A program made the position numbers and the translations under genes. A stretch of 64,000 bases of DNA from JBCCQH01 sp039024435 (lineage in GTDB: Bacteria; Bacteroidota; Bacteroidia; J057; JADKCL01), in contig JBCCQH010000010.1 in NCBI GenBank assembly GCA_039024435.1, forward strand, positions 30,275 through 94,274, read 5' to 3'. Position 1 is the first letter of the stretch; each line of letters starts with the position of its first letter. This document shows positions 9,187 through 17,406 of this stretch, in pieces. Below the pieces are notes generated by a model that saw only the letters and a list, made by a program, of their open reading frames with translations, had not been told where the DNA came from and ran no database searches.

Positions 9187-10413
9187 ATGGAGCACTCCCG
9201 GTACGACTTTATTTTTGCAGGATTCGGCTTGGCGGGCATGAGCCTCCTCCACGCCATGGGTCAATATCCCGCATTCAAGGAAAAGCGGGTGTTGGTCATC
9301 GACCTGGATGCCAAGAAGGACAATGACCGCACTTGGTCATTCTGGTCGGAGGGCATCCCCGAGCTGGAATCCATCGTCCACAAAAGCTGGCGCAATGGCT
9401 ATGTTTACGACCGCCAGGGCCAAAAGATTGAACTGGAACTCGAAAAGTACCGCTATTTTACCATTCGCGGCGGCGACTACTACCAATTGATCCACGAACA
9501 CCTGAACCAGTTCCCGAACGTGACCTTCGTCCAGGACCGCATCCAAACGGTCGATCCCGATGGCACCGTCCACTGCGACCGGGGCCGCTTCCGGGGCGAT
9601 CTGGTTTTCAACTCTTTCTTTCTGCGCGAGTCCATGCAGCCGGACGACGATACGGTCTTCCTTTGGCAACACTTCAAAGGCTGGTTCGTGCGCACGGCTA
9701 CGCCGGCATTTGATCCGGAACGCTTTCTTCTGATGGATTTCCGCGCCAGCCACACCGACCGTTCGGATTTTTTTTACGTGCTGCCCTTTTCCCAGCACAC
9801 CGCGCTCATCGAGTTCACGGAGTTTTCCCGGGACTTCTATTCCCAACCGGAGTACAACGCCAAAATCCGGAAGTACATCACCGACTACCTCAAGCTCCCC
9901 GAGTTCGAGGTAGTCGAAGAGGAATTCAACGCGATTCCCATGACCGACGCCCTCCTGGGGGATCTCCGCACGGAGCGGGTGATCCGCATCGGGTCCATGG
10001 CCGGCTATATCAAAGCTTCCTCCGGTTACTGCTTTACCCGGACCCTGGAGAAAAACCAAGCCCTGGCCCGAGAGGTCATGACCACCGGAAAAGCCAGCCC
10101 GGCCACCGTACAATCCGCCGGCCGTTTCCTTGCTTACGACCGCGCCATGCTCAACCTGATGGCGTCGGGCAAATTGCACGGCTGGGAGATGATGCCGCCG
10201 CTGTTCCGCAAGCTGGGGGGCGACAAGGTATTTGCCTTTCTCGATGAGCGGACCCGCTTCCCCGATGAAGTAGCCGTCATGGCCACCGCGCCCAAGAAGA
10301 TGGCGTTCATCAAGTTTTATTTGGAGCGGGCGGTACGCACCTTGCAAAATGCTTTTTCCCGGCGCCAGACCGCGCCCGGCATTCAAATGGTCGAGCAGGC
10401 ATCTGCCCGGTGA
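9187..10413 (+). CDS. Lycopene cyclase family protein
   Basis: Likely converts lycopene to beta-carotene by flavin-dependent, non-redox cyclisation of its psi ends. The 408-residue protein begins with a Rossmann nucleotide-binding segment (YDFIFAGFGLAGMSLLHAM), then VLVIDLDAKKDNDRTWSFW, the NDRTWSFW block being a hallmark of CrtY-type cyclases. Later segments RIGSMAGYIKASSGYCFTR and the C-terminal helix also fit the family. The remaining carotenoid genes (crtE, crtB, crtI) are not in the window. It lies 78 bases upstream of aroB on the same strand and may be co-transcribed. A CarH-like light/B12 regulator lies 6 kb away. Confidence 0.88.
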   Translation: MEHSRYDFIFAGFGLAGMSLLHAMGQYPAFKEKRVLVIDLDAKKDNDRTWSFWSEGIPELESIVHKSWRNGYVYDRQGQKIELELEKYRYFTIRGGDYYQLIHEHLNQFPNVTFVQDRIQTVDPDGTVHCDRGRFRGDLVFNSFFLRESMQPDDDTVFLWQHFKGWFVRTATPAFDPERFLLMDFRASHTDRSDFFYVLPFSQHTALIEFTEFSRDFYSQPEYNAKIRKYITDYLKLPEFEVVEEEFNAIPMTDALLGDLRTERVIRIGSMAGYIKASSGYCFTRTLEKNQALAREVMTTGKASPATVQSAGRFLAYDRAMLNLMASGKLHGWEMMPPLFRKLGGDKVFAFLDERTRFPDEVAVMATAPKKMAFIKFYLERAVRTLQNAFSRRQTAPGIQMVEQASAR

Positions 10414-10491
10414 TTTCACTCCCGAAAGGATCTCGTCCTGCGGCTACTTTTCCCCCAAAAATGCGCCAGAAAACCATTATTTTTGCTCCGT

Positions 10492-11565
10492 ATGAAACTG
10501 GACTTGCCCGCGATTAACTATCCTATCTACACCGGTACTTCGGCCCTCAAGGCCTTTGCGACCTGGCTGTCGGCCCAGTCGTACTCCCAAGTCATGGTCC
10601 TCACCGACGACAATACGATGCTGCACTGCCTGCCCCGCTTGCGGGAGGTGTTTGAACCGGAACACGCGATTTCCATTTCACCGGGCGAACCGCAAAAAAA
10701 TCTCTACGGCTGTATGGCTATCTGGACGGAAATGACCGAGCGCGGTTTTGACCGAAAATCGCTCATGGTCAACCTCGGTGGAGGCTTGATCGGCGATATT
10801 GGGGGTTTCTGCGCGGCGACTTATAAGCGGGGCATCGATTTTGTCCAGGTGCCCACCTCTTTGCTCGCCCAGGTCGATGCCAGCGTAGGCGGCAAAACCG
10901 GAATCAATTTCAAACACTACAAAAATCACCTCGGTGCCTTCCGCGATCCAGCGGCGGTATTTGCCCATCCCGGCTTTTTCGCTACCCTGCCCCCCCGGGA
11001 ACTTTTATCCGGATACGCCGAAGTACTCAAGCACTGCTTGATCGCGGATCGGAATCGGTGGGAATCATTGGCTGAACTGCCCTACTTGCCGGAAGACATC
11101 ACTCCGGTAATCGCCGATTCCATCGCCGTGAAGGCCCGAATCGTCGCGGAAGATCCCTTCGAAAAAGGCATCCGCAAGGCGCTCAACTTTGGGCACACCA
11201 TCGGACACGGGATCGAATCGGTCATGATGGACGATGCTGCCCCAATCCCCGAGGTGACGCACGGCGAAGCAGTGGCCGCCGGAATGCTCGCCGAAGCTTT
11301 CATTTCCCGGGAAAAAGGTCTTCTCACCGAGCCCCAACTGATCGCCATCGCCCAAAGGATCCGCAGCCTCTATCCGGCCATTGCCATTTCGCCCGAAGCA
11401 GCCACGCAAATCGCCGATACTGCACTTCAGGACAAAAAAAATGAAGCCGGCCGGATTTTGTGCACCTTGCTGGAAGGCATCGGCAGTTTTCGGATCAATG
11501 TCCCCATCACCCGGCCCGAAATCCTCGCCAGCCTCGCCTTTTACCACGCTGTCTATACCGAATGA
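10492..11565 (+). CDS. aroB: 3-dehydroquinate synthase
   Basis: Second step of the shikimate pathway: NAD- and metal-dependent conversion of DAHP to 3-dehydroquinate in the cytoplasm. The 357-residue protein has the family core GGGLIGDIGGFCAATYKRG, VPTSLLAQVDASVGGKTGIN and the metal-binding regions SGYAEVLKH, NFGHTIGHGIE and THGEAVAAGM. I use the ATG at 10492; an in-frame TTG nine bases earlier is less likely. The stop codon overlaps the aroA start as ATGA, indicating translational coupling. Confidence 0.96.
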   Translation: MKLDLPAINYPIYTGTSALKAFATWLSAQSYSQVMVLTDDNTMLHCLPRLREVFEPEHAISISPGEPQKNLYGCMAIWTEMTERGFDRKSLMVNLGGGLIGDIGGFCAATYKRGIDFVQVPTSLLAQVDASVGGKTGINFKHYKNHLGAFRDPAAVFAHPGFFATLPPRELLSGYAEVLKHCLIADRNRWESLAELPYLPEDITPVIADSIAVKARIVAEDPFEKGIRKALNFGHTIGHGIESVMMDDAAPIPEVTHGEAVAAGMLAEAFISREKGLLTEPQLIAIAQRIRSLYPAIAISPEAATQIADTALQDKKNEAGRILCTLLEGIGSFRINVPITRPEILASLAFYHAVYTE

Positions 11566-12794
11566 CCATGTCCGATTCCTTCCGCATTTCGGCCCCGACC
11601 ACTCCCCTCCGCGGGACGGTGCAACTCCCCGCTTCCAAAAGCGAAAGCAATCGCATGCTCATCCTGCGCGCCCTCAGCCAAAACGCCATCGAAGTCGACA
11701 ACCTGAGCGAAGCCCGCGACACCCAAACCCTGATTCGGCTGCTCGCCGCGCAACCGGAACGCATGGACGTGGGACACGCCGGTACCGCAATGCGATTTTT
11801 GACCGCCTATCTATCCTTTCTGCCCCGCGACCATGAGCTGACCGGCAGTGCGCGCATGCAACAGCGCCCCATCGGTTTGCTGGTGGATGCTTTGCGGGCC
11901 CTCGGGGCCGACATCCACTACCTCCGAAATGAAGGCTACCCGCCCCTGATGATTTTTGGGCGCAGTGCCCACTTCCGCGATGAGCGGATCTGTATTCCCG
12001 GCAACGTCAGCAGCCAATACATCTCGGCGCTGCTCATGATTGCCCCGAATCTGCCCTCTGGACTGCAAATCGACATCGAGGGCACGATTGGTTCCCGGCC
12101 CTATATCGAAATGACCCTGGGCCTAATGGCCCGGTTCGGTGCGCGTTACACCTGGGAGGGTCCAAGCATCCGCGTGGAAAAGGGCCTCTACGGGCGGGGC
12201 CGCTACACGGTCGAATCCGACTGGAGTGCGGCCAGCTACTGGTACGCCATGGTCGCTATGGCGGAGGAAGCGGAGATCGAGTTGCCGGGCTTGCGGCGCA
12301 ACTCGCTCCAGGGAGATCACGTCGTCGCCGAATTGATGGCGCCCCTCGGCGTCGCAACTGAATTTACGCCGACGGGCGTGGTGCTCCGCAAACGCAAAGT
12401 GGTGCTCCCCGCGGCGGTAGATTGGGATTTCCGCGACTGTCCCGATTTGGCCCAAGGGCTCCTGCCGGTGCTGTCGGTGCTGGGCATCGCCGGGCGCTTT
12501 ACTGGCCTGGAGAGTTTGCGCATCAAGGAGACCGACCGCATCGCTGCCCTGCAAAACGAGCTGGGCAAGTTTGGGATGGAATTGCTGGAGGCAGACGGGC
12601 GCTGGCTCCTCAGTGGGGATTTTCGGCCGGCGCCGGCCTCAATTCCCACCTACGAGGACCACCGCATGGCGATGGCCTTTGCCCCGCTGGCACTAGCGAG
12701 TCCCGATTTACAAATCGAAGAAGCGGGCGTAGTCGTCAAATCTTATCCGCGGTACTGGGAAGACCTCCGCTCAGTCGGTTTTCGGGTGGAGTGA
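11562..12794 (+). CDS. aroA: 3-phosphoshikimate 1-carboxyvinyltransferase (EPSP synthase)
   Basis: Sixth step of the shikimate pathway, joining PEP and shikimate-3-phosphate. The 410-residue protein has PASKSESNRMLILRAL (usual P-G-S-K-S-x-S-N-R), the PEP-binding GHAGTAMRFLTAYL, RIKETDRIAALQNEL and the closing YEDHRMAMAFAPLAL. At the position corresponding to Pro101 of E. coli, in the GTAMR-P loop, this enzyme has Phe. The ATG at 11562 overlaps the aroB stop (ATGA); a second ATG at 11568 is an alternative start. It forms a two-gene operon with aroB, perhaps with the lycopene cyclase gene in front. Confidence 0.96.
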   Translation: MTMSDSFRISAPTTPLRGTVQLPASKSESNRMLILRALSQNAIEVDNLSEARDTQTLIRLLAAQPERMDVGHAGTAMRFLTAYLSFLPRDHELTGSARMQQRPIGLLVDALRALGADIHYLRNEGYPPLMIFGRSAHFRDERICIPGNVSSQYISALLMIAPNLPSGLQIDIEGTIGSRPYIEMTLGLMARFGARYTWEGPSIRVEKGLYGRGRYTVESDWSAASYWYAMVAMAEEAEIELPGLRRNSLQGDHVVAELMAPLGVATEFTPTGVVLRKRKVVLPAAVDWDFRDCPDLAQGLLPVLSVLGIAGRFTGLESLRIKETDRIAALQNELGKFGMELLEADGRWLLSGDFRPAPASIPTYEDHRMAMAFAPLALASPDLQIEEAGVVVKSYPRYWEDLRSVGFRVE

Positions 12795-12900
12795 TGGATT
12801 TGACCAAGGGTAGGACATAGAAAAAGGGACATCCATCGTTTGGCTTCTAAACTAACGTACAATCGGCATTTTCTGCAAAATGAAGCCGATTTTCGACTTT

Positions 12901-13134
12901 CTAACCAATTTCGTTCATATTGTTTTCAGTTGTCTGTCCAAAACGCGCACCCGCGCGCGGAGTATAGTAGGTAGTACTCCGGATTATATTTTTGTGTACC
13001 CCTTTTCCGAAATCGAACGCAAATTCGATCTCTCCTGGCCTTGTGGCGTGGATGAGAAAATCGCAAATTGAACTTAAATCCTCGCTGAATCGTTCCGGGA
13101 ATTCATTCAACCACCAGTTTCTATCATCATCCAT
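12901..13134 (-). CDS. Hypothetical small protein beside the MITE-like element
   Basis: A 77-codon frame starting MDDDRNWWLNEFPERFSEDL and containing SSICDFLIHATRPGEIEFAF. Its composition, acidic and aromatic without the skew of shadow frames, suggests real or former coding sequence. The open frame continues upstream into the MITE-like element at 13174-13480, whose right-hand part adds a long artificial N-terminus. This could be a gene whose 5' region was displaced by the element. I recognise no family. Confidence 0.35.
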   Translation of the reverse strand: MDDDRNWWLNEFPERFSEDLSSICDFLIHATRPGEIEFAFDFGKGVHKNIIRSTTYYTPRAGARFGQTTENNMNEIG

Positions 13135-13173
13135 CTTTTCCTCAAGGTTTGAATTTTGATCAATTGTTCTTAG

Positions 13174-13480
13174 TTCTACTTTATCAGGTTTGTATTTCTG
13201 CCCAATCTTCCTCATTTGTGTCTTCGCGACGCACGACGAAGGAGCAAGGAGGAGATCGCGAGGAATACGCAGTGATCTTTCCCCGTGCGGCTTCCCGCTG
13301 CCATTGCCCACTGTGGTTTCCCCGTGCAATTCCAAATCAAGAAACCCACGACGTAAAAGATGCCTCCTCCCGCTGGTCGTCGCCATGACAAGCCTCCCCA
13401 ATTGTCATCGCGATCTCCTCACTGCGCCCTAGCGCGTTGGCGAAGACGGATTGGTGTTTTGTTAACTTGACAAAGTAGAA
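13174..13480 (-). mobile_element. MITE-like non-autonomous element, copy B (307 bp)
   Basis: Terminal inverted repeats TTCTACTTTATCAGG and the complement of TTCTACTTTGTCAAG, flanked on both sides by TTAG (13170-13173 and 13481-13484), which looks like a 4-base target-site duplication. It is the reverse complement of copy A at 4163-4349 plus about 120 extra internal bases. Subterminal inverted motifs (GGAGATCGCG and CGCGATCTCC) can pair with each other. There is no transposase, so any mobility would depend on an enzyme encoded elsewhere. Confidence 0.65.
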
Positions 13481-13598
13481 TTAGAGGCTGTCCGAATAAG
13501 AAAAGCCTCATTTACAATCATTCTATCCCAAAGGAGGCTTAAATTTAGCTACAATTCTTCGCGTTGCCGTGAGATTGTAACGATTTTCCAAAATGTAA

Positions 13599-13631
13599 CC
13601 GGGCCATTGACACATCGCGTCAATGGCCCGG
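13599..13631. repeat. Perfect 13-bp inverted repeat (hairpin)
   Basis: CCGGGCCATTGAC, a 7-base spacer ACATCGC, then GTCAATGGCCCGG. The arms are fully complementary. No run of T follows on either strand, so it is not a standard intrinsic terminator. It lies downstream of the minus-strand secreted protein gene and could be an mRNA-stabilising or bidirectional termination structure. Confidence 0.7.
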
Positions 13632-13820
13632 AAAACAATTGTAAATTATGCAGAGGCTGCCGCCTACATTCTCCCCTTGAATTCACTTCTACCTGTTTCT
13701 ATTCGGAGATCATCCAAAACAGGCTACACAATATTCTGAACACGGCTTTGTTTTCCATGTTCATCATAAGTGACTGACTCTTGGCGATGTCCCTCTTTCG
13801 ATGCGCCCGATCGCAGTCGA

Positions 13821-14495
13821 TCAGGGCATGCAGAAATCAAAACTGGCCACCGCACCGGAGCCGGGAAACTTGACTTCGAAGTACTGGACCATTTCCCAGG
13901 TCTGGTCGAACCGGACGATGCTGTTGTCGCCATTGCCGGTGATCGGAACTTCAAAACCTTCGCCAGTAATCGTCGTGGCGGTAAGGACGGCCCCGCGCTC
14001 GTTGGCGTCAATGTCGACCAGAACCAGATTGCGCAGGCTAGCGCCGCGCTCGAAACGGAAAATTAGCGTACCGCCGGCAGCTTCGTCATCGGATTCGTCG
14101 ATGAGACCATCGCCGTCACCGTCCCGATCATTTTCCGCGACAATGAGGAGATTGCCCAGCGGCTGATCGTTGACCCCGATGCCCGATTCACCCCCTTCAC
14201 CCACACCCGGACCACCGTGGCGTTCATTGGGGGTACCCAAATCGGTATCTCCGCCCGTGGGACGTGCAGAATTAAAGATGACTGCCTTATCGGGGTGGGC
14301 ACTTTTGTTGTTTTTGGCCTGGACCGTGATGCCCCAGCCGGAAAACTGATCGGAAACCACAGTACCGGCGGCCAGGGCATTGCCCGATGCATTTTTCGAG
14401 AAGTCCAGCGTCGTCCAGCAATCGCTGGATTGCGCAAACAGGCTACCAAACCCGGTCAGGCAAATGGCAAAAAAGAATATTTTGAATGCTTTCAT
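13821..14495 (-). CDS. Secreted protein of unknown function
   Basis: A 224-residue exported protein. It starts MKAFKIFFFAICLTGFGSLF with a signal peptide cleaved near FAQSS. The mature part (CWTTLDFSKNASGNALAAG, FSGWGITVQAKN) resembles the beta-sandwich domain of Bacteroidota and myxobacterial surface proteins that often begin with DF...G..L..G..V..QF...G. There is also an Asp-rich, probably calcium-binding stretch, NDRDGDGDGLIDESDDEA. The ATG at 14495 is preferred over a codon 15 bases upstream. There is no recognisable T9SS tail; it ends SFDFCMP. It is isolated, with terminator hairpins of the sigma gene upstream. Confidence 0.8.
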   Translation of the reverse strand: MKAFKIFFFAICLTGFGSLFAQSSDCWTTLDFSKNASGNALAAGTVVSDQFSGWGITVQAKNNKSAHPDKAVIFNSARPTGGDTDLGTPNERHGGPGVGEGGESGIGVNDQPLGNLLIVAENDRDGDGDGLIDESDDEAAGGTLIFRFERGASLRNLVLVDIDANERGAVLTATTITGEGFEVPITGNGDNSIVRFDQTWEMVQYFEVKFPGSGAVASFDFCMP

Positions 14496-14585
14496 GCGTC
14501 TTAGGATCAAATTGTGTGCGTTGATTGCCTACACAATTTCAGAAAATGATCGACATTTCGCAACATTTTGCGTGAAACGGCTTCC

Positions 14586-14620
14586 ATAAAAAATGAAAAA
14601 GCAGGGCACTTGGCCCTGCT
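14586..14620 (-). terminator. Intrinsic terminator of the sigma-factor gene
   Basis: On the minus strand the stem AGCAGGGC / GCCCTGCT with a 5-base loop is followed by TTTTTCATTTTTT, 38 bases beyond the sigma gene stop. A second small hairpin, AGGAGT-TAA-ACTCCT, lies at 14625-14639 between the stop and this terminator. Confidence 0.85.
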
Positions 14621-14657
14621 TACTAGGAGTTAAACTCCTTTATAATTCTTACGTTCC

Positions 14658-15170
14658 TTAATTTGCGTATTTGTACATCGCCAATTCTTCCTTCAAATGC
14701 TTCCGTGCAATGTGAATGCGGTTCTTTACCGTACCAATCGGTATGCCAAGATAATCGGCAATTTCATGGTATTTAAAGCCTTTAAAGTGCATCATGAAGG
14801 GCTCACGGTATTCCGCCTTCAGATTTGCAATGGCAATGTTGATGTCTTCGAGTGCGAATGACGAGCCTGCATCGTTGTGCGTTACGTGATCCGGCGAATT
14901 TAAGTAGTGCAAGTTATCCGTAGTATCAATAAACGTGTTTCGGCGAACCATGCGGTGATACTGCGTGATAAAAGTATTCTTCATGATCGTATACAACCAT
15001 GCTTTCAGGTTGGTACCTTCTGAAAACTTGTCCTTGTTGGTGATGGCCTTGAGCATTGTTTCCTGCATGAGGTCATCGGCATCTTCGGCATCACGAGTCA
15101 GTTTAAGAGCGAAGGGACGAAGGAATCGTGATAGTCCTTGAATCTTGGCGTCGAATTCTAAAGTAGTCAT
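14658..15170 (-). CDS. ECF-type RNA polymerase sigma factor
   Basis: A 170-residue sigma-70 family factor of the extracytoplasmic-function type. Region 2 is visible as LTRDAEDADDLMQETMLKA with AWLYTIMKNTFI, and region 4 as GFKYHEIADYLGIPIGTVKNR, a helix-turn-helix that would contact the -35 element. There is no adjacent anti-sigma factor, so its control is probably transcriptional or post-translational. The gene sits behind an unusually long (1.1 kb) upstream region carrying repeated GTTTAAC-type motifs and a tandem duplication, and ends at a clear terminator. Confidence 0.93.
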   Translation of the reverse strand: MTTLEFDAKIQGLSRFLRPFALKLTRDAEDADDLMQETMLKAITNKDKFSEGTNLKAWLYTIMKNTFITQYHRMVRRNTFIDTTDNLHYLNSPDHVTHNDAGSSFALEDINIAIANLKAEYREPFMMHFKGFKYHEIADYLGIPIGTVKNRIHIARKHLKEELAMYKYAN

Positions 15171-15540
15171 AGCTCTTACTTTCTTTGATTCAATTACTTG
15201 TACCTACATTAGTACGAAGCGTGCAGATCAAAGTTGCAACTTTTGTTTAAGAATGTCAAGCGATAGGGTAAACAAATTTTATTTTGTCTCATCCAAGCTA
15301 TGGGATAAATGTAGCAACACATAGATCTAAATTGCTGATAATCAACAATTTATTTTGTTTAACTTTCACTAATTACTGAAACTTTCATAGTTATCGGCGA
15401 ACTTTCGTTCAGTTATTAAATGTGCAAAATGAACAGGCCGTTTTCCCAAAAAAGGCGGTTTTGGCTCGTTTTTAGGCCCTATTACGGTGTTTTGTTGAAC
15501 TTTGTTGTGCCAAATTGCTTTTGTTTAACGATTCGATCAA

Positions 15541-15712
15541 TTGTTTAACAAAACTGTTTAACCTTCCACAAAACCTGGTGCTCTCAGGCGCCTTAAATGG
15601 ACCTGAGGATAGGACAGCCCCCGGGCTTGTTGAACAAAACTGTTTAACCTTCCACAAAACCTGGTGCTCTCAGGGGCCTTAAACGGAAGTGTGGGCTGGG
15701 CAGTCCCGCATT
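15541..15712. repeat. Tandem direct repeat, 86-base period, two units
   Basis: Unit 1 starts at 15541 (TTGTTTAACAAAACTGTTTA) and unit 2 at 15627 (TTGTTGAACAAAACTGTTTA). The first 50 bases are nearly identical, including CCTTCCACAAAACCTGGTGC and TCTCAGG; the unit tails diverge. The units lie upstream of the ECF sigma gene on its transcribed side, about 370 bases before the ATG. Confidence 0.85.
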
Positions 15713-15774
15713 TTGTTTACCCCCCCGTTGAAACTTTAAACAAAACCCTTCTTGCATTGGGACATTATCTTATG

Positions 15775-15834
15775 GGCGGTTTAAAATTGGTTTGTGAAAT
15801 TTGCTAGCGCAGATTCTTTTGTCCATCGAAGCTC
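15775..15834 (-). repeat. 60-base dispersed repeat, copy B
   Basis: Reverse complement of the repeat at 4098-4157, with about five mismatches over 60 bases. Unlike copy A it is not followed by a MITE-like element. The AAATTTAAACCGCCTCT tail recurs at 15918-15934 in plus orientation. Confidence 0.7.
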
Positions 15835-16224
15835 ATATTGGCGTTCATAACCAGAGCTAGGGGCGAAAAATAGCTGAAGAGGGGCGGAATAAGATGCCAT
15901 AGCAAAATCACAGGATTAAATTTAAACCGCCTCTTCCACCAAGCTTCTCCCTCTCCACTTGTCCGCAACCGGAGGCCAACTCGTTGCCGAGCTCGACCAC
16001 CCAGCATCGGTAAATTAGGCGGCCGGAGAGGCAAGCGCTCGCGGATCACCGAGATCCCAGCCGGGTGGGTTGATCAGTCGCCTCGTTCAGGCCCAAGCTG
16101 AATTCCTTTGTTCGCGATCCACCTCAGAAACCAGGCACTAACGAACCCCAGATCACGCTCACCTGCCACAGACAACTTCCCTTCCTGCCGCTACGAACCG
16201 CGCTTCAACTTCCCCAAGATCACC

Positions 16225-16243
16225 AATTGGCGCTGCGCCAATT
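16225..16243. repeat. Perfect 9-1-9 palindrome
   Basis: AATTGGCGC, T, GCGCCAATT. It is followed by GGGCA/TGCCC (16255-16270) and by the terminator hairpin of the MerR gene, making a row of three potential hairpins downstream of that gene. Confidence 0.7.
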
Positions 16244-16270
16244 CCCTGATCGTTGGGCAGAATCTTGCCC

Positions 16271-16312
16271 AAAATGAAAAAGCCGGTAATCATGCGCTGA
16301 TGACTACCGGCT
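16271..16312 (-). terminator. Intrinsic terminator of the MerR/B12 regulator gene
   Basis: The minus-strand stem AGCCGGTA / TACCGGCT, with a partly paired interior, is followed by TTTTTCATTTT. It lies 18 bases after the stop codon at 16331. Confidence 0.8.
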
Positions 16313-16330
16313 TCCTCTTCCAGTTGTTCT

Positions 16331-17215
16331 TTAGTTGCTCTGATGCTCGGCAAATTCGAGCAGGTCGTCGATTCCGGAAAGGATTTCTACATTTTTGGGG
16401 TAATCCGCTCCCTTGTCGGTCGCGTAACCGGTAGCCAAAATGGTCGCCTTGGGGAACTTTTCGGCCAAGCGACTGAGAAAATCAGCCGTGGATTCTTTCG
16501 GCGGTGCAATCGTGATGAAAGTCAACAGGTAGTCGGGTTTGTAATTGTTGTAAACCGACTCCAAATCATCTTCCGGCAGACTGGCACCTAAGTAGATGAC
16601 GCGGTTTTTCCGGGATCTCAACAGGTAGGTGGCGAACAGTAATCCGTTCTCGTGCAATTCGTTCTCTGGTAAGAACAGCAGATACCTAGGGAGACTCGGG
16701 TCGCGGGGCACGCTCTGGGCATCGATCGCCACGATCATCTTTTGACGGAGGAGGTTACTTATAAAATGCTCTTGGGCCGGGCGAATGCTCCCCGTTTGCC
16801 ACAGAATCCCTACCCGCTCAAAAAACGGATGCACAATGTGCACCATCATGTCTTCGAATCCATACCGCAACGTGCAATTCGCGATAATTTTCTCGAACCT
16901 ATCTTCGTCCATCTCGATCATCGCCAGCGTCAGGGCATTGATCTGATTGACATAATCTTCACTGACATCGTACAGTTGTTGACAAGTGGCGTGAATCACC
17001 CCAGGTTCCATCTTCGCAATGCGGGAGATTTTGTATCCATTGCTGTTGAGCATAGCGATGCTCAGCAAGAGACGCAAATCTTCTTCCTCATAGTAGCGAA
17101 TGTTGGTTTCCGTACGTTTTGGTGTAAGGATGGAATAACGCTGCTCCCAGACTCTCAAGGTATGTGCCTTGATTCCAGAGATTTTCTCGAGATCTCGTAT
17201 GGAATATGTAGCCAA
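16331..17215 (-). CDS. CarH-like MerR regulator with B12-binding domain
   Basis: Probable adenosylcobalamin-dependent photoreceptor and repressor (294 residues). Residues 1-70 form a MerR DNA-binding domain (YSIRDLEKISGIKAHTLRVW with the typical R-Y-Y-E-E-D at 40-46). A helical cap follows, with W139, nine residues and E149-H150, the W-x9-EH signature that packs over AdoCbl in CarH. The C-terminal Rossmann domain has E186-L-H188-E-N-G191, matching the ExHxxG motif whose His is the lower cobalt ligand. The residue after W139 is Gln; in Thermus CarH that position is the His that ligates cobalt after photolysis. The family commonly represses carotenoid genes in the dark, and a lycopene cyclase gene lies at 9187-10413. 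It ends at a terminator. Confidence 0.88.
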   Translation of the reverse strand: MATYSIRDLEKISGIKAHTLRVWEQRYSILTPKRTETNIRYYEEEDLRLLLSIAMLNSNGYKISRIAKMEPGVIHATCQQLYDVSEDYVNQINALTLAMIEMDEDRFEKIIANCTLRYGFEDMMVHIVHPFFERVGILWQTGSIRPAQEHFISNLLRQKMIVAIDAQSVPRDPSLPRYLLFLPENELHENGLLFATYLLRSRKNRVIYLGASLPEDDLESVYNNYKPDYLLTFITIAPPKESTADFLSRLAEKFPKATILATGYATDKGADYPKNVEILSGIDDLLEFAEHQSN

Positions 17216-17406
17216 GTTACTCCGGTTTTAGTGTTCAATAAATTAACCACAAGGTACGCATTTATGTTTAAAGATCAGAACTTTTGCATACACAATACAA
17301 ACGTCCAGTACTTACAGTCTGGACTGAAAGCGGCGAATACAACAATCTGACTACGCTAACCGGAAAAAACGCCTCAGAATATTCGGATTTTGTTGTTTAA
17401 CCATTG

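Larger units (their letters stand above)
12795..13820. other. Low-density region with element copy B and a strong palindrome
   Basis: About 1 kb between aroA and the secreted protein gene. It contains the doubtful 77-codon frame (12901-13134), MITE-like copy B (13174-13480) and a perfect 13-base-pair hairpin (13599-13631). The rest shows nothing I can name. Confidence 0.6.
15171..16330. other. Long repeat-rich intergenic region upstream of the sigma gene
   Basis: A 1.16 kb region between the sigma gene and the MerR gene, with no plausible protein. It contains at least six GTTTAA-type motifs (for example at 15244, 15356, 15543, 15556 and 15642), an 86-base tandem duplication (15541-15712), copy B of the 60-base repeat (15775-15834), a repeat-tail fragment (15918-15934), a 9-1-9 palindrome at 16225-16243 and the terminator of the MerR gene. 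Confidence 0.6.

Noticed and set aside
13149..13432. Two plus-strand frames within MITE-like copy B
   Set aside because: They lie inside a repeat whose shorter copy destroys them, and they show no protein-like pattern.
15804..16049. 81-codon minus-strand frame in the sigma upstream region
   Set aside because: It runs through the 60-base repeat and has no family resemblance or credible start.
17315..17326. CAGTC-TG-GACTG palindrome upstream of the CarH-like gene as its operator
   Set aside because: Short (5-2-5) and lying about 100 bases upstream. MerR/CarH operators are usually longer direct or inverted repeats, so I did not list it.
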